In this document: piece after piece, positions 1-6,148 of the stretch
Layout: every line of letters starts with the position of its first letter
Position numbering within the stretch: the first letter of the stretch is position 1
Assembly (NCBI GenBank): GCA_019423005.1
Contig: JAHZCF010000046.1
Location: 1-15,849 of the forward strand
Reading direction: 5' to 3'
DNA length: 15,849 bases
DNA from: Haemophilus sp.
GTDB lineage: Bacteria > Pseudomonadota > Gammaproteobacteria > Enterobacterales > Pasteurellaceae
Made by a program: the position numbers and the translations under genes
Notes under the pieces: model-generated
Told to the model about the DNA's origin: nothing
Seen by the model: only the letters and a program-made list of their open reading frames with translations
Databases searched by the model: none

Positions 1-40
1 GGAACAGGTAAAAACATATTATGAAATCAACAAACAATAA
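1..40 (+). CDS. lptC: 3' end of LptC, LPS export protein (partial)
   Basis: Only the last 12 codons are inside the window, read from base 2 to a TAA at 38-40. They encode EQVKTYYEINKQ, which resembles the C-terminus of E. coli LptC (EKVRTSYEIQNKQ...). The reading frame overlaps the lptA start (ATG at 21) by 20 bp, the usual tight coupling of these two genes. In the family, LptC is a bitopic inner-membrane protein that passes LPS from the LptB2FG transporter to periplasmic LptA. The call rests on the short tail match plus the position directly before lptA. Confidence 0.75.
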   Translation, partial: EQVKTYYEINKQ

Positions 41-539
41 AATTCTGCTTTTAACAGCGTTAATGATGACTTCTTTATCTGCTTTTGCGTTAAAAGACGA
101 TACCAATAAACCGATCAATATCGTCTCAGATAATCAATCTTTAGATATGGAAAACAGCGTGGTGACCTTTACGGATAACGTTGTGATTACACAAGGTTCT
201 ATTTTGATTAAAGCCAATAAAGTGGTTATTACTCGTCCGCCAGAAAATTCAGGTAAAAAAGAAACCGTCGAAGCATTTGGTAGCCCTGTTACCTTCCACC
301 AGCAACTTGATGATGGTAAACCTGTTGACGGTAAAGCCAATAAAGTTCACTACGATTTAGGCACTGAATTCTTAACATTAACCGGTAATGCTGAATTAAA
401 ACAATTAGATAGCAAAATTAACGGTGAACGCATCACTTATGATGTGAAAAAACAACAGTTAAAAGCCAATGGTAATGGAAAATCACGTGTACAAACCGTC
501 TTAATTCCGACCCAATTACAACAAAAAGGTAAAAAATAA
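21..539 (+). CDS. lptA: LptA, periplasmic LPS transport bridge protein
   Basis: A 172-residue protein with an N-terminal signal peptide: Lys at 2 and 7, a hydrophobic stretch at about 8-22, and an AFA-type cleavage site after residue 23. The mature part has the repeating beta-strand pattern of the OstA/LptA-like jellyroll, such as DNQSLDMENSVVTFTDNVVITQGS near residues 37-60 in two overlapping strand repeats. Family knowledge: LptA oligomerises to form the hydrophobic groove that carries LPS from LptC across the periplasm to LptD. It sits between lptC (20-bp overlap) and lptB (3-bp gap), the conserved lptCAB order, so co-transcription is nearly certain. Its length is close to E. coli LptA. 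The C-terminus is basic (QQKGKK). Confidence 0.95.
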   Translation: MKSTNNKILLLTALMMTSLSAFALKDDTNKPINIVSDNQSLDMENSVVTFTDNVVITQGSILIKANKVVITRPPENSGKKETVEAFGSPVTFHQQLDDGKPVDGKANKVHYDLGTEFLTLTGNAELKQLDSKINGERITYDVKKQQLKANGNGKSRVQTVLIPTQLQQKGKK

Positions 540-542
540 CCG

Positions 543-1268
543 ATGTCTGTATTACAAGCTGAATTTCTCGCAAAAAGCTATAAAAGCCGAAAAGTGGTTT
601 CTGATGTGAGTTTAACCGTAAACTCCAATGAAATTGTTGGACTACTTGGTCCTAATGGTGCGGGTAAAACTACCACTTTCTATATGGTGGTGGGTCTAGT
701 TCGTCACGATCAAGGTAAGATTACTATTGATGGCGATGATATTAGCGTATTACCTATGCATGAACGTGCTCGTCGAGGAATTGGCTATTTACCACAAGAA
801 GCTTCTATCTTCCGTCGTTTAACGGTGTATGAAAACCTTATGGCGGTATTAGAAATTCGTAAAGATCTCACTGCAGAACAACGCAGAGAGAGAGCGGATG
901 AGTTAATTGATGAGTTCAATATTAGCCATATTCGTGATAGCCTTGGACAATCGCTTTCTGGTGGTGAACGTCGTCGTGTAGAAATTGCACGCGCATTAGC
1001 GGCAAATCCAAAGTTTATTTTATTAGATGAACCTTTTGCGGGTGTAGATCCAATTTCAGTCACGGATATTAAGAAAATCATCACGGATCTCCGTAATCGT
1101 GGTTTAGGCGTGTTAATTACCGACCATAACGTACGCGAAACCCTTGATGTCTGTGAACGCGCTTACATTGTTGGCGAAGGGAAAATTATCGCAACCGGCA
1201 CACCGGAAGAAGTCATGAATGATGAGCACGTTAAACGTGTCTATTTAGGCGAACAATTTAAACTATAA
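543..1268 (+). CDS. lptB: LptB, ATPase of the LPS export ABC transporter
   Basis: A 241-residue ABC ATPase with every hallmark in place: Walker A GPNGAGKT at 36-43 (Lys42), Q-loop Gln85, signature LSGGE at 138-142, Walker B ending in Asp162 and catalytic Glu163, and the switch His195. These numbers match E. coli LptB, and YLPQEASIFRRLTVYEN at 82-98 is characteristic of LptB rather than amino-acid (LivF-type) ATPases. Two copies power LptFG, which extract LPS from the outer leaflet of the inner membrane. It starts 3 bp after lptA, with an AAGG ribosome site inside the end of lptA. ptsN follows after 3 bp. In E. coli, rpoN and hpf would lie between lptB and ptsN; here they are absent. Confidence 0.97.
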   Translation: MSVLQAEFLAKSYKSRKVVSDVSLTVNSNEIVGLLGPNGAGKTTTFYMVVGLVRHDQGKITIDGDDISVLPMHERARRGIGYLPQEASIFRRLTVYENLMAVLEIRKDLTAEQRRERADELIDEFNISHIRDSLGQSLSGGERRRVEIARALAANPKFILLDEPFAGVDPISVTDIKKIITDLRNRGLGVLITDHNVRETLDVCERAYIVGEGKIIATGTPEEVMNDEHVKRVYLGEQFKL

Positions 1269-1271
1269 CCT

Positions 1272-1790
1272 ATGAAATTTACGACATTGCTCTCCCCTGA
1301 TGATATTCGTCAGGGGGTTGCTTTTTCTAGCAAGAAACGATTATTTGAATCTATTGCCGCTTTCGTTGTGGAAAAACTTCACTGCGAGAATGGTGAACAG
1401 GCTTGTTTTGAATGTTTATTTGAGCGGGAAAAATTAGGTAATTCAGGATTAGGTAATGGTGTCGCTATGCCTAAAGCCAAGTTACCTACTACCGTGTCGG
1501 ATAAGATCCTAACGGTATTTATGCAATTAGAAACGCCTGTCGAATATGATGCGGCTGATAATAAACCAGTGGATATCGTTTTTGCTGTGCTCGTACCCGA
1601 AAATCACTGCCAAGAATATATTCCTGTTCTGGCAGAACTCAATGAAAAATTAACGGATAAAAACTTAATTAAACAACTTCGTTCAGCACAAAGTGCGGAT
1701 GAAATTTGGCAAATTTTTGAATGTGCCGATCATTCAGAGGAATCTGAAGACGACACAAATTTAGATAATATTGCACCTCAAGAGGTATAA
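1272..1790 (+). CDS. ptsN: PtsN / EIIA-Ntr homologue with the active-site His replaced by Lys
   Basis: A 172-residue protein of the PTS EIIA type-2 (mannitol/fructose-like) fold. It aligns well with E. coli PtsN: SKKRLFESIA (20-29), REKLG (53-57), GLGNGVAMP (59-67), QLETPVEYDAADNKPVDIVFAVLVP and LRSAQSADEIWQI. In the family the motif is GNGIAIPHGKL, and its His accepts phosphate from NPr. Here the codon at 1473-1475 is AAA, giving GNGVAMPKAKL with Lys68 at that position, so this protein should not be phosphorylated in the usual way. The C-terminus carries an acidic tail (SEESEDD). In other bacteria, the dephosphorylated form regulates partners such as TrkA and KdpD by binding. Its job here is not visible from sequence; a phosphorylation-independent binding regulator is the likeliest guess. 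It is in the lpt operon (3-bp gap from lptB) and is followed by rapZ after 31 bp. Confidence 0.9.
   Translation: MKFTTLLSPDDIRQGVAFSSKKRLFESIAAFVVEKLHCENGEQACFECLFEREKLGNSGLGNGVAMPKAKLPTTVSDKILTVFMQLETPVEYDAADNKPVDIVFAVLVPENHCQEYIPVLAELNEKLTDKNLIKQLRSAQSADEIWQIFECADHSEESEDDTNLDNIAPQEV
1293..1326 (+). terminator. Terminator-like hairpin inside the start of ptsN
   Basis: CCCCTGA (1294-1300) pairs perfectly with TCAGGGG (1310-1316) across a 9-nt loop, with a further U-G pair possible at 1293/1317. It is followed by TTGCTTTTTC (1318-1327). A GC-rich stem with a U-rich tail is the shape of an intrinsic terminator, but this one lies in codons 8-19 of ptsN. It could attenuate transcription between lptB and ptsN-rapZ; it could equally be a chance result of the coding sequence. 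Function is inferred only from shape. Confidence 0.35.
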
Positions 1791-1821
1791 CCTAACCTAC
1801 TAACCATAAGGAATCTCGCAG

Positions 1822-2670
1822 ATGGAAATTATTATTATCAGCGGTCGCTCCGGCGCGGGAAAATCTGTCGCATTACGAGCTTTGGAAGATATAGGCTATT
1901 ATTGCGTGGATAATCTCCCACTCGATTTACTTCCTCAGCTCACCAATATTCTCGCCAACACTCAAACGGCTGTCGCCATCAGCCTCGATATTCGAAATCT
2001 TCCTCATTCAAGTGCTGATTTAGACAAAATTCTGACAGATATTCAAGCTACTTATTCCGTCAAAATCATCTTTCTGGACAGCGATCGCAGTACACTCATT
2101 CGCCGTTACAGTGATTCACGTCGTCTTCACCCACTTTCAGCTCAAGATCTCCCGCTTGAATCAGCAATTGATTTAGAATATCAGCAGCTTGAGCCTTTAA
2201 TTCAACATGCTAATTTTATTATTGATACCGCACCACTTTCCACTCATGCGTTATCTGAACGTTTAAGAGAAGTTTTACGCGGTAATACAGATAAAGAACT
2301 TAAGATCGTGGTTGAATCGTTTGGCTTTAAATATGGCATTCCACTGGATGCGGATTATGTCTTTGATGTGCGTTTTCTACCTAACCCGCACTGGAATCCA
2401 GAACTGCGCCCAATGACGGGGCTTGATGAACCTGTTGCACAATTTTTACTTGCGCATGATGAAGTGAATAATTTTATCTACCAAACACGCAATTACATCG
2501 AAACCTGGTTACCGATGTTAGAGCAAAATAATCGAAGCTATCTCACCATTGCCATTGGTTGTACGGGTGGTAAACATCGTTCTGTTTACATTGCTCAACA
2601 AATTGGTGAATATTTCCAAGCCAAAGGCAAGAATGTGAAAATTCAACATAAATCCTTGGAAAAGAATTAA
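1822..2670 (+). CDS. rapZ: RapZ, RNase adapter / GlcN6P sensor, P-loop protein
   Basis: A 282-residue protein of the RapZ/YvcJ family. It has Walker A GRSGAGKS at 8-15, CVDNLP at 28-33, a Walker-B-like IIFLDSD segment, and the conserved C-terminal domain (ESFGFKYGIPLDADYVFDVRFLPNP, then GCTGGKHRSVYIA). The tail KGKNVKIQHKSLEKN is basic, like the RNA-binding end of E. coli RapZ. In E. coli, RapZ senses glucosamine-6-phosphate and delivers the sRNA GlmZ to RNase E, thereby tuning GlmS and cell-envelope precursor supply. GlmY/GlmZ are known mainly from Enterobacterales, so the RNA target here is unknown. A good AAGGAA ribosome site (1808-1813) precedes the ATG by 8 nt. npr (ptsO), which often follows rapZ, is missing; a terminator comes next. 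Confidence 0.95.
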   Translation: MEIIIISGRSGAGKSVALRALEDIGYYCVDNLPLDLLPQLTNILANTQTAVAISLDIRNLPHSSADLDKILTDIQATYSVKIIFLDSDRSTLIRRYSDSRRLHPLSAQDLPLESAIDLEYQQLEPLIQHANFIIDTAPLSTHALSERLREVLRGNTDKELKIVVESFGFKYGIPLDADYVFDVRFLPNPHWNPELRPMTGLDEPVAQFLLAHDEVNNFIYQTRNYIETWLPMLEQNNRSYLTIAIGCTGGKHRSVYIAQQIGEYFQAKGKNVKIQHKSLEKN

Positions 2671-2681
2671 TCAAACCATAA

Positions 2682-2708
2682 AAAAACGCAGCGACTTGCT
2701 GCGTTTTT
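2682..2708. terminator. Bidirectional intrinsic terminator between rapZ and the M15 peptidase gene
   Basis: An 11-bp perfect stem, AAAAACGCAGC (2682-2692) and GCTGCGTTTTT (2698-2708), closes a 5-nt GACTT loop. The A-run and T-run flank a GC core on both sides, so it works on either strand. It fills most of the 39-bp gap between two convergent genes, ending the lpt-ptsN-rapZ operon and the yffB-dapE-peptidase operon. Confidence 0.9.
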
Positions 2709-2709
2709 A

Positions 2710-3390
2710 TTAAACCACATACTGCTCAAAAATCTCAGGCAAATGTGCAATTAACGTTTCTTTTCCAGCCACGGTTTCATGCTGCCAAACCTGCAATAGC
2801 ACATCTGGCGTAAATAATCGTGATGCCTGCTCTGCCAACGGTAAATAGCTAATATGCCAAGGCTCTCGGCCAATTTTTTTACCTTCTGGCTGACTGATAA
2901 ATGGCAAAGCAAAATCAAAGTGCGGTAGATTTTCAGTAAGAAATTCACTAAGTTCAAAAAAATAACCACCCTTTTCATATTCCCAAGGTTCAAGTTGTAA
3001 AGATTGACCTTGAGGCAAAAGATCAGGATCAAAAATATCGATTTCTGTTCCCCAATGATGACGACTTCCCCCTGGTAGCGCTGACCAACGTAAAATGGCC
3101 TGTGCTTTTTGCCAATCATCTAACAACGCTAAATCTAATGGATTTCCCGCATCATCATGAACCTTGCGTTCACCGTTAAATTTACCGTTCCAAATGAGTT
3201 TTTGACGTTCAAAATCACGAAAGCTACTCGCGGGTTGCAAATTAAAGCCATTTTTGGCCGCACTTTGCTGCAATCCTTGAAACGCTTTCATTGCCTCTGC
3301 TTGCAAAAAATGATTCGGAGAATGAGGTGTAGGCAAATTAATCAAATGTTCACGAGATTTGCCGGTTAACATTTCAGGTGTTAATTTCAT
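2710..3390 (-). CDS. M15-family D-Ala-D-Ala (or L,D-) carboxypeptidase-like zinc peptidase
   Basis: A 226-residue protein with the VanY/LdcB-type M15 signature: SRHHWGTEID at 109-118 (family pattern SxHxxGxAxD, zinc ligands His111 and Asp118) and REPWH at 175-179 (catalytic Glu176, zinc ligand His179). ASSFRDFERQ at 54-63 fits the substrate-binding arginine region. The Ala of GxAxD is Glu116 here. Family members trim the C-terminal D-Ala or other residues of peptidoglycan stem peptides. No signal peptide or membrane segment is visible at the N-terminus (MKLTPEMLTGKSREH), so it is either cytoplasmic, perhaps acting on recycled muropeptides, or exported by an unusual route. It starts 1 bp after the dapE stop (TAAGATG), so translation is probably coupled to diaminopimelate synthesis. 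The exact substrate is not determined by sequence. Confidence 0.85.
   Translation of the reverse strand: MKLTPEMLTGKSREHLINLPTPHSPNHFLQAEAMKAFQGLQQSAAKNGFNLQPASSFRDFERQKLIWNGKFNGERKVHDDAGNPLDLALLDDWQKAQAILRWSALPGGSRHHWGTEIDIFDPDLLPQGQSLQLEPWEYEKGGYFFELSEFLTENLPHFDFALPFISQPEGKKIGREPWHISYLPLAEQASRLFTPDVLLQVWQHETVAGKETLIAHLPEIFEQYVV
2918..2926 (+). repeat. DNA uptake signal sequence (USS)
   Basis: A perfect 9-bp AAGTGCGGT core within the M15 peptidase gene. Haemophilus takes up DNA carrying this core preferentially during natural transformation. Confidence 0.9.
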
Positions 3391-3391
3391 C

Positions 3392-4525
3392 TTACTTGTC
3401 CAATAAATTCACTAACATTTGATGATAAATCTGACCGCACTTGGCAAGATCATCAACGTTTACACATTCATTCACTTTATGAATCGTTGCATTAAGTGGC
3501 CCAAATTCCACAACTTCAGCGCCCATCAATGCAATAAAACGCCCGTCAGAGGTACCACCGCTAGTTTCTGCTTGTGGTGTAATACCAGTTGTTTGCTCAA
3601 TTGCCGTCGTTAATGCATCTAACAATTTACCCGGTTTAGTTAAAAATGGTTTACCTGATAAATTCCAATCAATACGATATTTCAATCCATGTTTTTCAAG
3701 CATTTCTGCCACTTTCTGCTTAATGCTTTCATCAGTGACTTCCGTACAATAACGTAAATTGAATTGCACATAAAGTTCACCTGGGATGACATTATTACTC
3801 CCTGTACCCGCATGAATATTTGCAATTTGTAAACTGGTCGGCGGGAAAAATTCGTTGCCATTATCCCATTGATAAGTGGTTAACTCCTGCAAGAAAGGCG
3901 CTGCTTTATGAATTGGGTTTTCCGCTAAATGAGGATAAGCCACATGACCTTGAATACCTTGAATGTAGAGATTACCTGTAATCGACCCACGACGGCCATT
4001 TTTAACCACATCACCCAATGTTTTTGAGCTAGACGGCTCGCCTACCATGCAATAAGTGATTTTCTCACCGCGCGCCATTAACGTTTCGACAACACGCACG
4101 GTACCATCTTTTGCGGCAGCCTCTTCGTCAGAAGTAATCAACAAAGCAATCGTTCCTTTATGATTCGGATTCGCTTTCACATATTCTTCCGCCGCCACAA
4201 TCATTGATGCCAATGAGCCTTTCATATCTGCCGCACCACGTCCATAAAGCATATTATCCACAATTTCGGCAGAAAACGGCGGATAAGTCCATTGCGCTTC
4301 ATCGCCCGTCGGCACCACATCGGTATGCCCTGCAAAGGCGATGACCGGCTCACCAGTACCATGCTTCACCCATAAATTTAACGTATCGTTGAAAGGCATC
4401 CATTCAATTTGAAAGCCGAGTTTTTCCAAACGCTCAGCAATCATTTGCTGACAACCTTCATCATTTGGGCTAATAGAGGGTCGACGAATGAGATCTTGTG
4501 CCAAAGAAATCACTTTTTCTTTCAT
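3392..4525 (-). CDS. dapE: DapE, succinyl-diaminopimelate desuccinylase
   Basis: A 377-residue M20 metallopeptidase-family enzyme that hydrolyses N-succinyl-LL-2,6-diaminopimelate to LL-diaminopimelate and succinate, feeding lysine and peptidoglycan synthesis in the cytoplasm. All dinuclear zinc ligands and catalytic residues are at the positions known for the H. influenzae enzyme: His67 (AGHTDVV), Asp100 (GRGAADMKG), catalytic Glu134 with Glu135 (TSDEEAAAKDGT), Glu163 (GEPSS) and His349 (NATIHKVNE). The substrate-binding TSGGTSDGRF follows at 321-330. The length matches the family exactly. The ATG is preceded by AGGAG. It lies 26 bp downstream of yffB, the same pairing as in E. coli, and 1 bp upstream of the M15 peptidase gene. 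Confidence 0.98.
   Translation of the reverse strand: MKEKVISLAQDLIRRPSISPNDEGCQQMIAERLEKLGFQIEWMPFNDTLNLWVKHGTGEPVIAFAGHTDVVPTGDEAQWTYPPFSAEIVDNMLYGRGAADMKGSLASMIVAAEEYVKANPNHKGTIALLITSDEEAAAKDGTVRVVETLMARGEKITYCMVGEPSSSKTLGDVVKNGRRGSITGNLYIQGIQGHVAYPHLAENPIHKAAPFLQELTTYQWDNGNEFFPPTSLQIANIHAGTGSNNVIPGELYVQFNLRYCTEVTDESIKQKVAEMLEKHGLKYRIDWNLSGKPFLTKPGKLLDALTTAIEQTTGITPQAETSGGTSDGRFIALMGAEVVEFGPLNATIHKVNECVNVDDLAKCGQIYHQMLVNLLDK
3434..3442 (-). repeat. DNA uptake signal sequence (USS)
   Basis: A perfect USS core (plus strand ACCGCACTT) near the 3' end of dapE. It encodes the residues around AKCGQ. Confidence 0.9.
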
Positions 4526-4551
4526 AAAAACTCCTAAGAAATACTGTTCTT

Positions 4552-4896
4552 TTAAGCAAATGCTGCGCTATATTCTTTTTCGTTGAAGCCAATCAATGCC
4601 TTACCATCTTGCAAAATAATCGGTCGTTTAATTAACGTTGGATTTTCAGCTAATACGGAAAGTGCAGTGGACTTTGAGAGTGTATTTTTCACATTTTCAT
4701 CAAGATTACGCCAAGTTGTACTACGTTTATTGACTAAATTTTCCCAACCAAATTGTGCTTCTACTCGTTGTAAGAATTGAGTATCTAATCCATCGACACG
4801 GTAATCATGCAATTTATGTTCAATACTATGTTCAGTTAACCACTTCAATGCTTTTTTCACCGTATCGCAGTTTTTAATGCCATAAACGATAATCAT
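4552..4896 (-). CDS. yffB: YffB, ArsC/Spx-family thioredoxin-fold protein
   Basis: A 114-residue protein beginning IVYGIKNCDTVKKALKWL, which matches E. coli YffB almost residue for residue in this region, with DYRVDGLD, RSTTWRNLDE and IKRPII further on. It has the thioredoxin-like fold of the arsenate reductase/Spx family with one N-terminal cysteine (Cys10) and no CxxC pair. The biochemical role of YffB is unclear; glutathione-dependent thiol chemistry has been suggested, and true arsenate reductase activity should not be assumed. It is the first gene of the yffB-dapE-peptidase operon. The ribosome site AGAGGTGAG lies just before the ATG. Confidence 0.92.
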   Translation of the reverse strand: MIIVYGIKNCDTVKKALKWLTEHSIEHKLHDYRVDGLDTQFLQRVEAQFGWENLVNKRSTTWRNLDENVKNTLSKSTALSVLAENPTLIKRPIILQDGKALIGFNEKEYSAAFA

Positions 4897-4907
4897 ATTC
4901 TCACCTC

Positions 4908-4949
4908 TAAAAATAAAAAATCCTCGATTTCATTTAGAACGAGGATTTT
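4908..4949 (-). terminator. Intrinsic terminator upstream of yffB
   Basis: A perfect 10-bp stem, AAAATCCTCG (4917-4926) with CGAGGATTTT (4940-4949), closes a 13-nt loop. On the minus strand it is followed by a T-rich run (TTTTTTATTTTT), which is terminator geometry for transcripts coming from the outer-membrane protein gene. It lies about 20 bp upstream of the yffB start codon, so it would insulate yffB-dapE from upstream read-through. Confidence 0.7.
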
Positions 4950-4973
4950 AACTGCTACATGAATTAATCACAA
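4945..4973 (-). promoter_or_regulatory. Candidate sigma-70 promoter for yffB-dapE
   Basis: On the minus strand, TTGTGA (4973-4968, -35) and TAAAAT (4950-4945, -10, five of six consensus bases) are separated by 17 bp. Transcription would start near 4938, inside the hairpin at 4917-4949. The operon's own transcript would therefore lack the full hairpin, while read-through from upstream would contain it. This is a motif match only. Confidence 0.4.
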
Positions 4974-5008
4974 ATAGATTAACACGATACAAACTTTTAT
5001 ACCCAAAA

Positions 5009-5046
5009 GAAAAAAGTACGGTGAAAATCAACCGCACTTTTCAAAA
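5009..5046 (-). terminator. USS-derived hairpin terminator of the opacity-type gene
   Basis: ACCGCACTT (5031-5039, a perfect USS) faces a near copy, AAGTACGGT (5013-5021), with flanking A and T runs. Read on the minus strand, the arms AAAAGTGCGGT and ACCGTACTTTT pair over 11 bp with a single G-U wobble. On the plus strand the same position is an A/C mismatch. The hairpin is therefore better formed by the minus-strand transcript, matching the gene that ends at 5053. Confidence 0.8.
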
Positions 5047-5052
5047 GGGAAA

Positions 5053-5571
5053 TTAGAATTCGTAACCTACACCTACTTTAGCGCCATAGTTATTCACTTT
5101 AGTATCATCAAAGCTACCTAAACGGTTATATTCTAAACCACCGTTTGCATACACTTTGTCTGCTAATTTATATTTAGCACCCGCAACTACACCATAACCC
5201 ACTTTGGTTTCAGAAGAGCTTTTATAACGTTGTTCTGCGCGGTCTTCAAATTTGAAACGGTTAGCCGCAAGACGAGCACCAACATAAGGTTCAATTTGAG
5301 AGTTGGTATCGAAGTCATAGAATACTGTCGCGCCTAAACCTTGAACTTTAGTGCCTTGGAAGTTACCGTGATGAGTATAATCACCTGCTACACGTACATT
5401 ACCTAATTTGTAACCTACTGCAACACGTGGCTCAATTTTAGTTTTGCTTGAACCACCATTGGTTAATTTAGTTCTTGAAAGACCAAGATCGCCTTCTGCA
5501 TATAAACCTGCATTTGCAGTTGAAGCAACCGCTAATGCTCCGACAACGATAGCTAATAATGATTTTTTCAT
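5053..5571 (-). CDS. Opacity-family outer-membrane beta-barrel protein
   Basis: A 172-residue protein with a clear signal peptide (MKKSLLAIVVGALAVASTANA, cleavage after residue 21 at ANA). About 150 mature residues follow, with alternating hydrophobic/polar strands and Gly/Tyr-rich turns, ending in GVGYEF. The terminal phenylalanine is the usual BAM recognition signal. The size and strand pattern fit an 8-strand barrel of the Opa/OmpA-like porin group (GLYAEGDLGLSRT, EPYVGARLAANRF, KVGYGVVAGAKYKLADKVYANGGLEYNRL). Opa-like proteins in Haemophilus and Neisseria mediate surface adhesion; whether this one does is not shown. There is no repeat tract in the coding start, so no sign of phase variation by slipped-strand mispairing. 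Its ribosome site is AGGGG shortly before the ATG. The gene follows sprT on the same strand. Confidence 0.85.
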   Translation of the reverse strand: MKKSLLAIVVGALAVASTANAGLYAEGDLGLSRTKLTNGGSSKTKIEPRVAVGYKLGNVRVAGDYTHHGNFQGTKVQGLGATVFYDFDTNSQIEPYVGARLAANRFKFEDRAEQRYKSSSETKVGYGVVAGAKYKLADKVYANGGLEYNRLGSFDDTKVNNYGAKVGVGYEF

Positions 5572-5621
5572 TGGATAACCCCTGTTATTTGATTGAAAAC
5601 ACTAGAAATATACCATACTAC

Positions 5622-6137
5622 TTATGAATTTTCACTATGAAAAACCAATTTTCCCTGACATTTTCGACATAAATAGGCAATTTTATCGCGTTGAATGCGA
5701 TTATGCCGACGAATCGTTAAATAATGGGTCTGACATTCGCATTGATAAGCAAACATTTTACCCTGTACACTTTCCACATCGAATTGATGGCAAGTATCAG
5801 CCGGAAGATTGAATAACTGCGTCATCACCGTTTGCCATTCCTGTCCATGCGGTTTCACTCTCCCAAATACTTGATACACAATAAGATGAGCTAATTCGTG
5901 TGGAACCACCTGACGAATAAATTCATCTGAATTTTCTAGTAACAAAGTGCGGTTAAATTTAATCTCATTTTTCTGCAAGTATGCAACGCCAGCCTTTACA
6001 CCTCGCAAGTCATAACTGATTGTCGGAATAGAAAATTTCCGTTGAAAGTGATTTTCAGCGAGTTGTAATGTTTCTGCAAGTTTGCGCTGTACCTGCATTT
6101 TTAAATGCCGAAACTGAGTTTGAGATGAGATCATCAT
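5622..6137 (-). CDS. sprT: SprT-family zinc metalloprotease-like protein
   Basis: A 171-residue protein with the gluzincin motif HELAH (His80, Glu81, His84) in QVVPHELAHLIVYQ, a likely third ligand in PHGQEW (His97), and a C-terminal zinc ribbon with Cys133/Cys135 and Cys157/Cys160. It matches E. coli SprT along its whole length (GVAYL, LLLENSDEFI, FGRVKPHG, LTIRRHNR). SprT belongs to the family of Spartan/SPRTN, which cleaves DNA-protein crosslinks in eukaryotes; the bacterial role is less certain. The start is two consecutive ATGs with no visible Shine-Dalgarno, only 11 bp after the metK terminator hairpin. Met14 is a possible internal start, but homology supports the longer form. A USS lies inside the gene (5945-5953). 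Confidence 0.9.
   Translation of the reverse strand: MMISSQTQFRHLKMQVQRKLAETLQLAENHFQRKFSIPTISYDLRGVKAGVAYLQKNEIKFNRTLLLENSDEFIRQVVPHELAHLIVYQVFGRVKPHGQEWQTVMTQLFNLPADTCHQFDVESVQGKMFAYQCECQTHYLTIRRHNRIQRDKIAYLCRKCQGKLVFHSENS
5945..5953 (+). repeat. DNA uptake signal sequence (USS)
   Basis: A perfect AAGTGCGGT core within sprT, followed by the A/T-rich stretch expected of an extended USS. Confidence 0.9.
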
Positions 6138-6148
6138 GTTAAGTAAAC

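Noticed and set aside
785..1084. Minus-strand open frames inside lptB, and similar ones opposite grpE (10355-10807), dapE, recN and nrdD
   Set aside because: They are shadows of well-conserved genes, with no ribosome site and no recognisable protein.
3257..3265. GCCGCACTT, and similar near-USS at 1691-1699 and 15233-15241
   Set aside because: Each has one mismatch to the 9-bp core; I counted only perfect copies.
4951..5008. Possible small RNA between the two hairpins downstream of the opacity-type gene
   Set aside because: No convincing independent promoter just downstream of 5046 on the minus strand and no structure beyond the hairpins.
5053..5640. Phase variation of the opacity-type gene, as in Neisseria opa
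   Set aside because: No pentamer or other short tandem repeat in the promoter, signal-peptide region or start.
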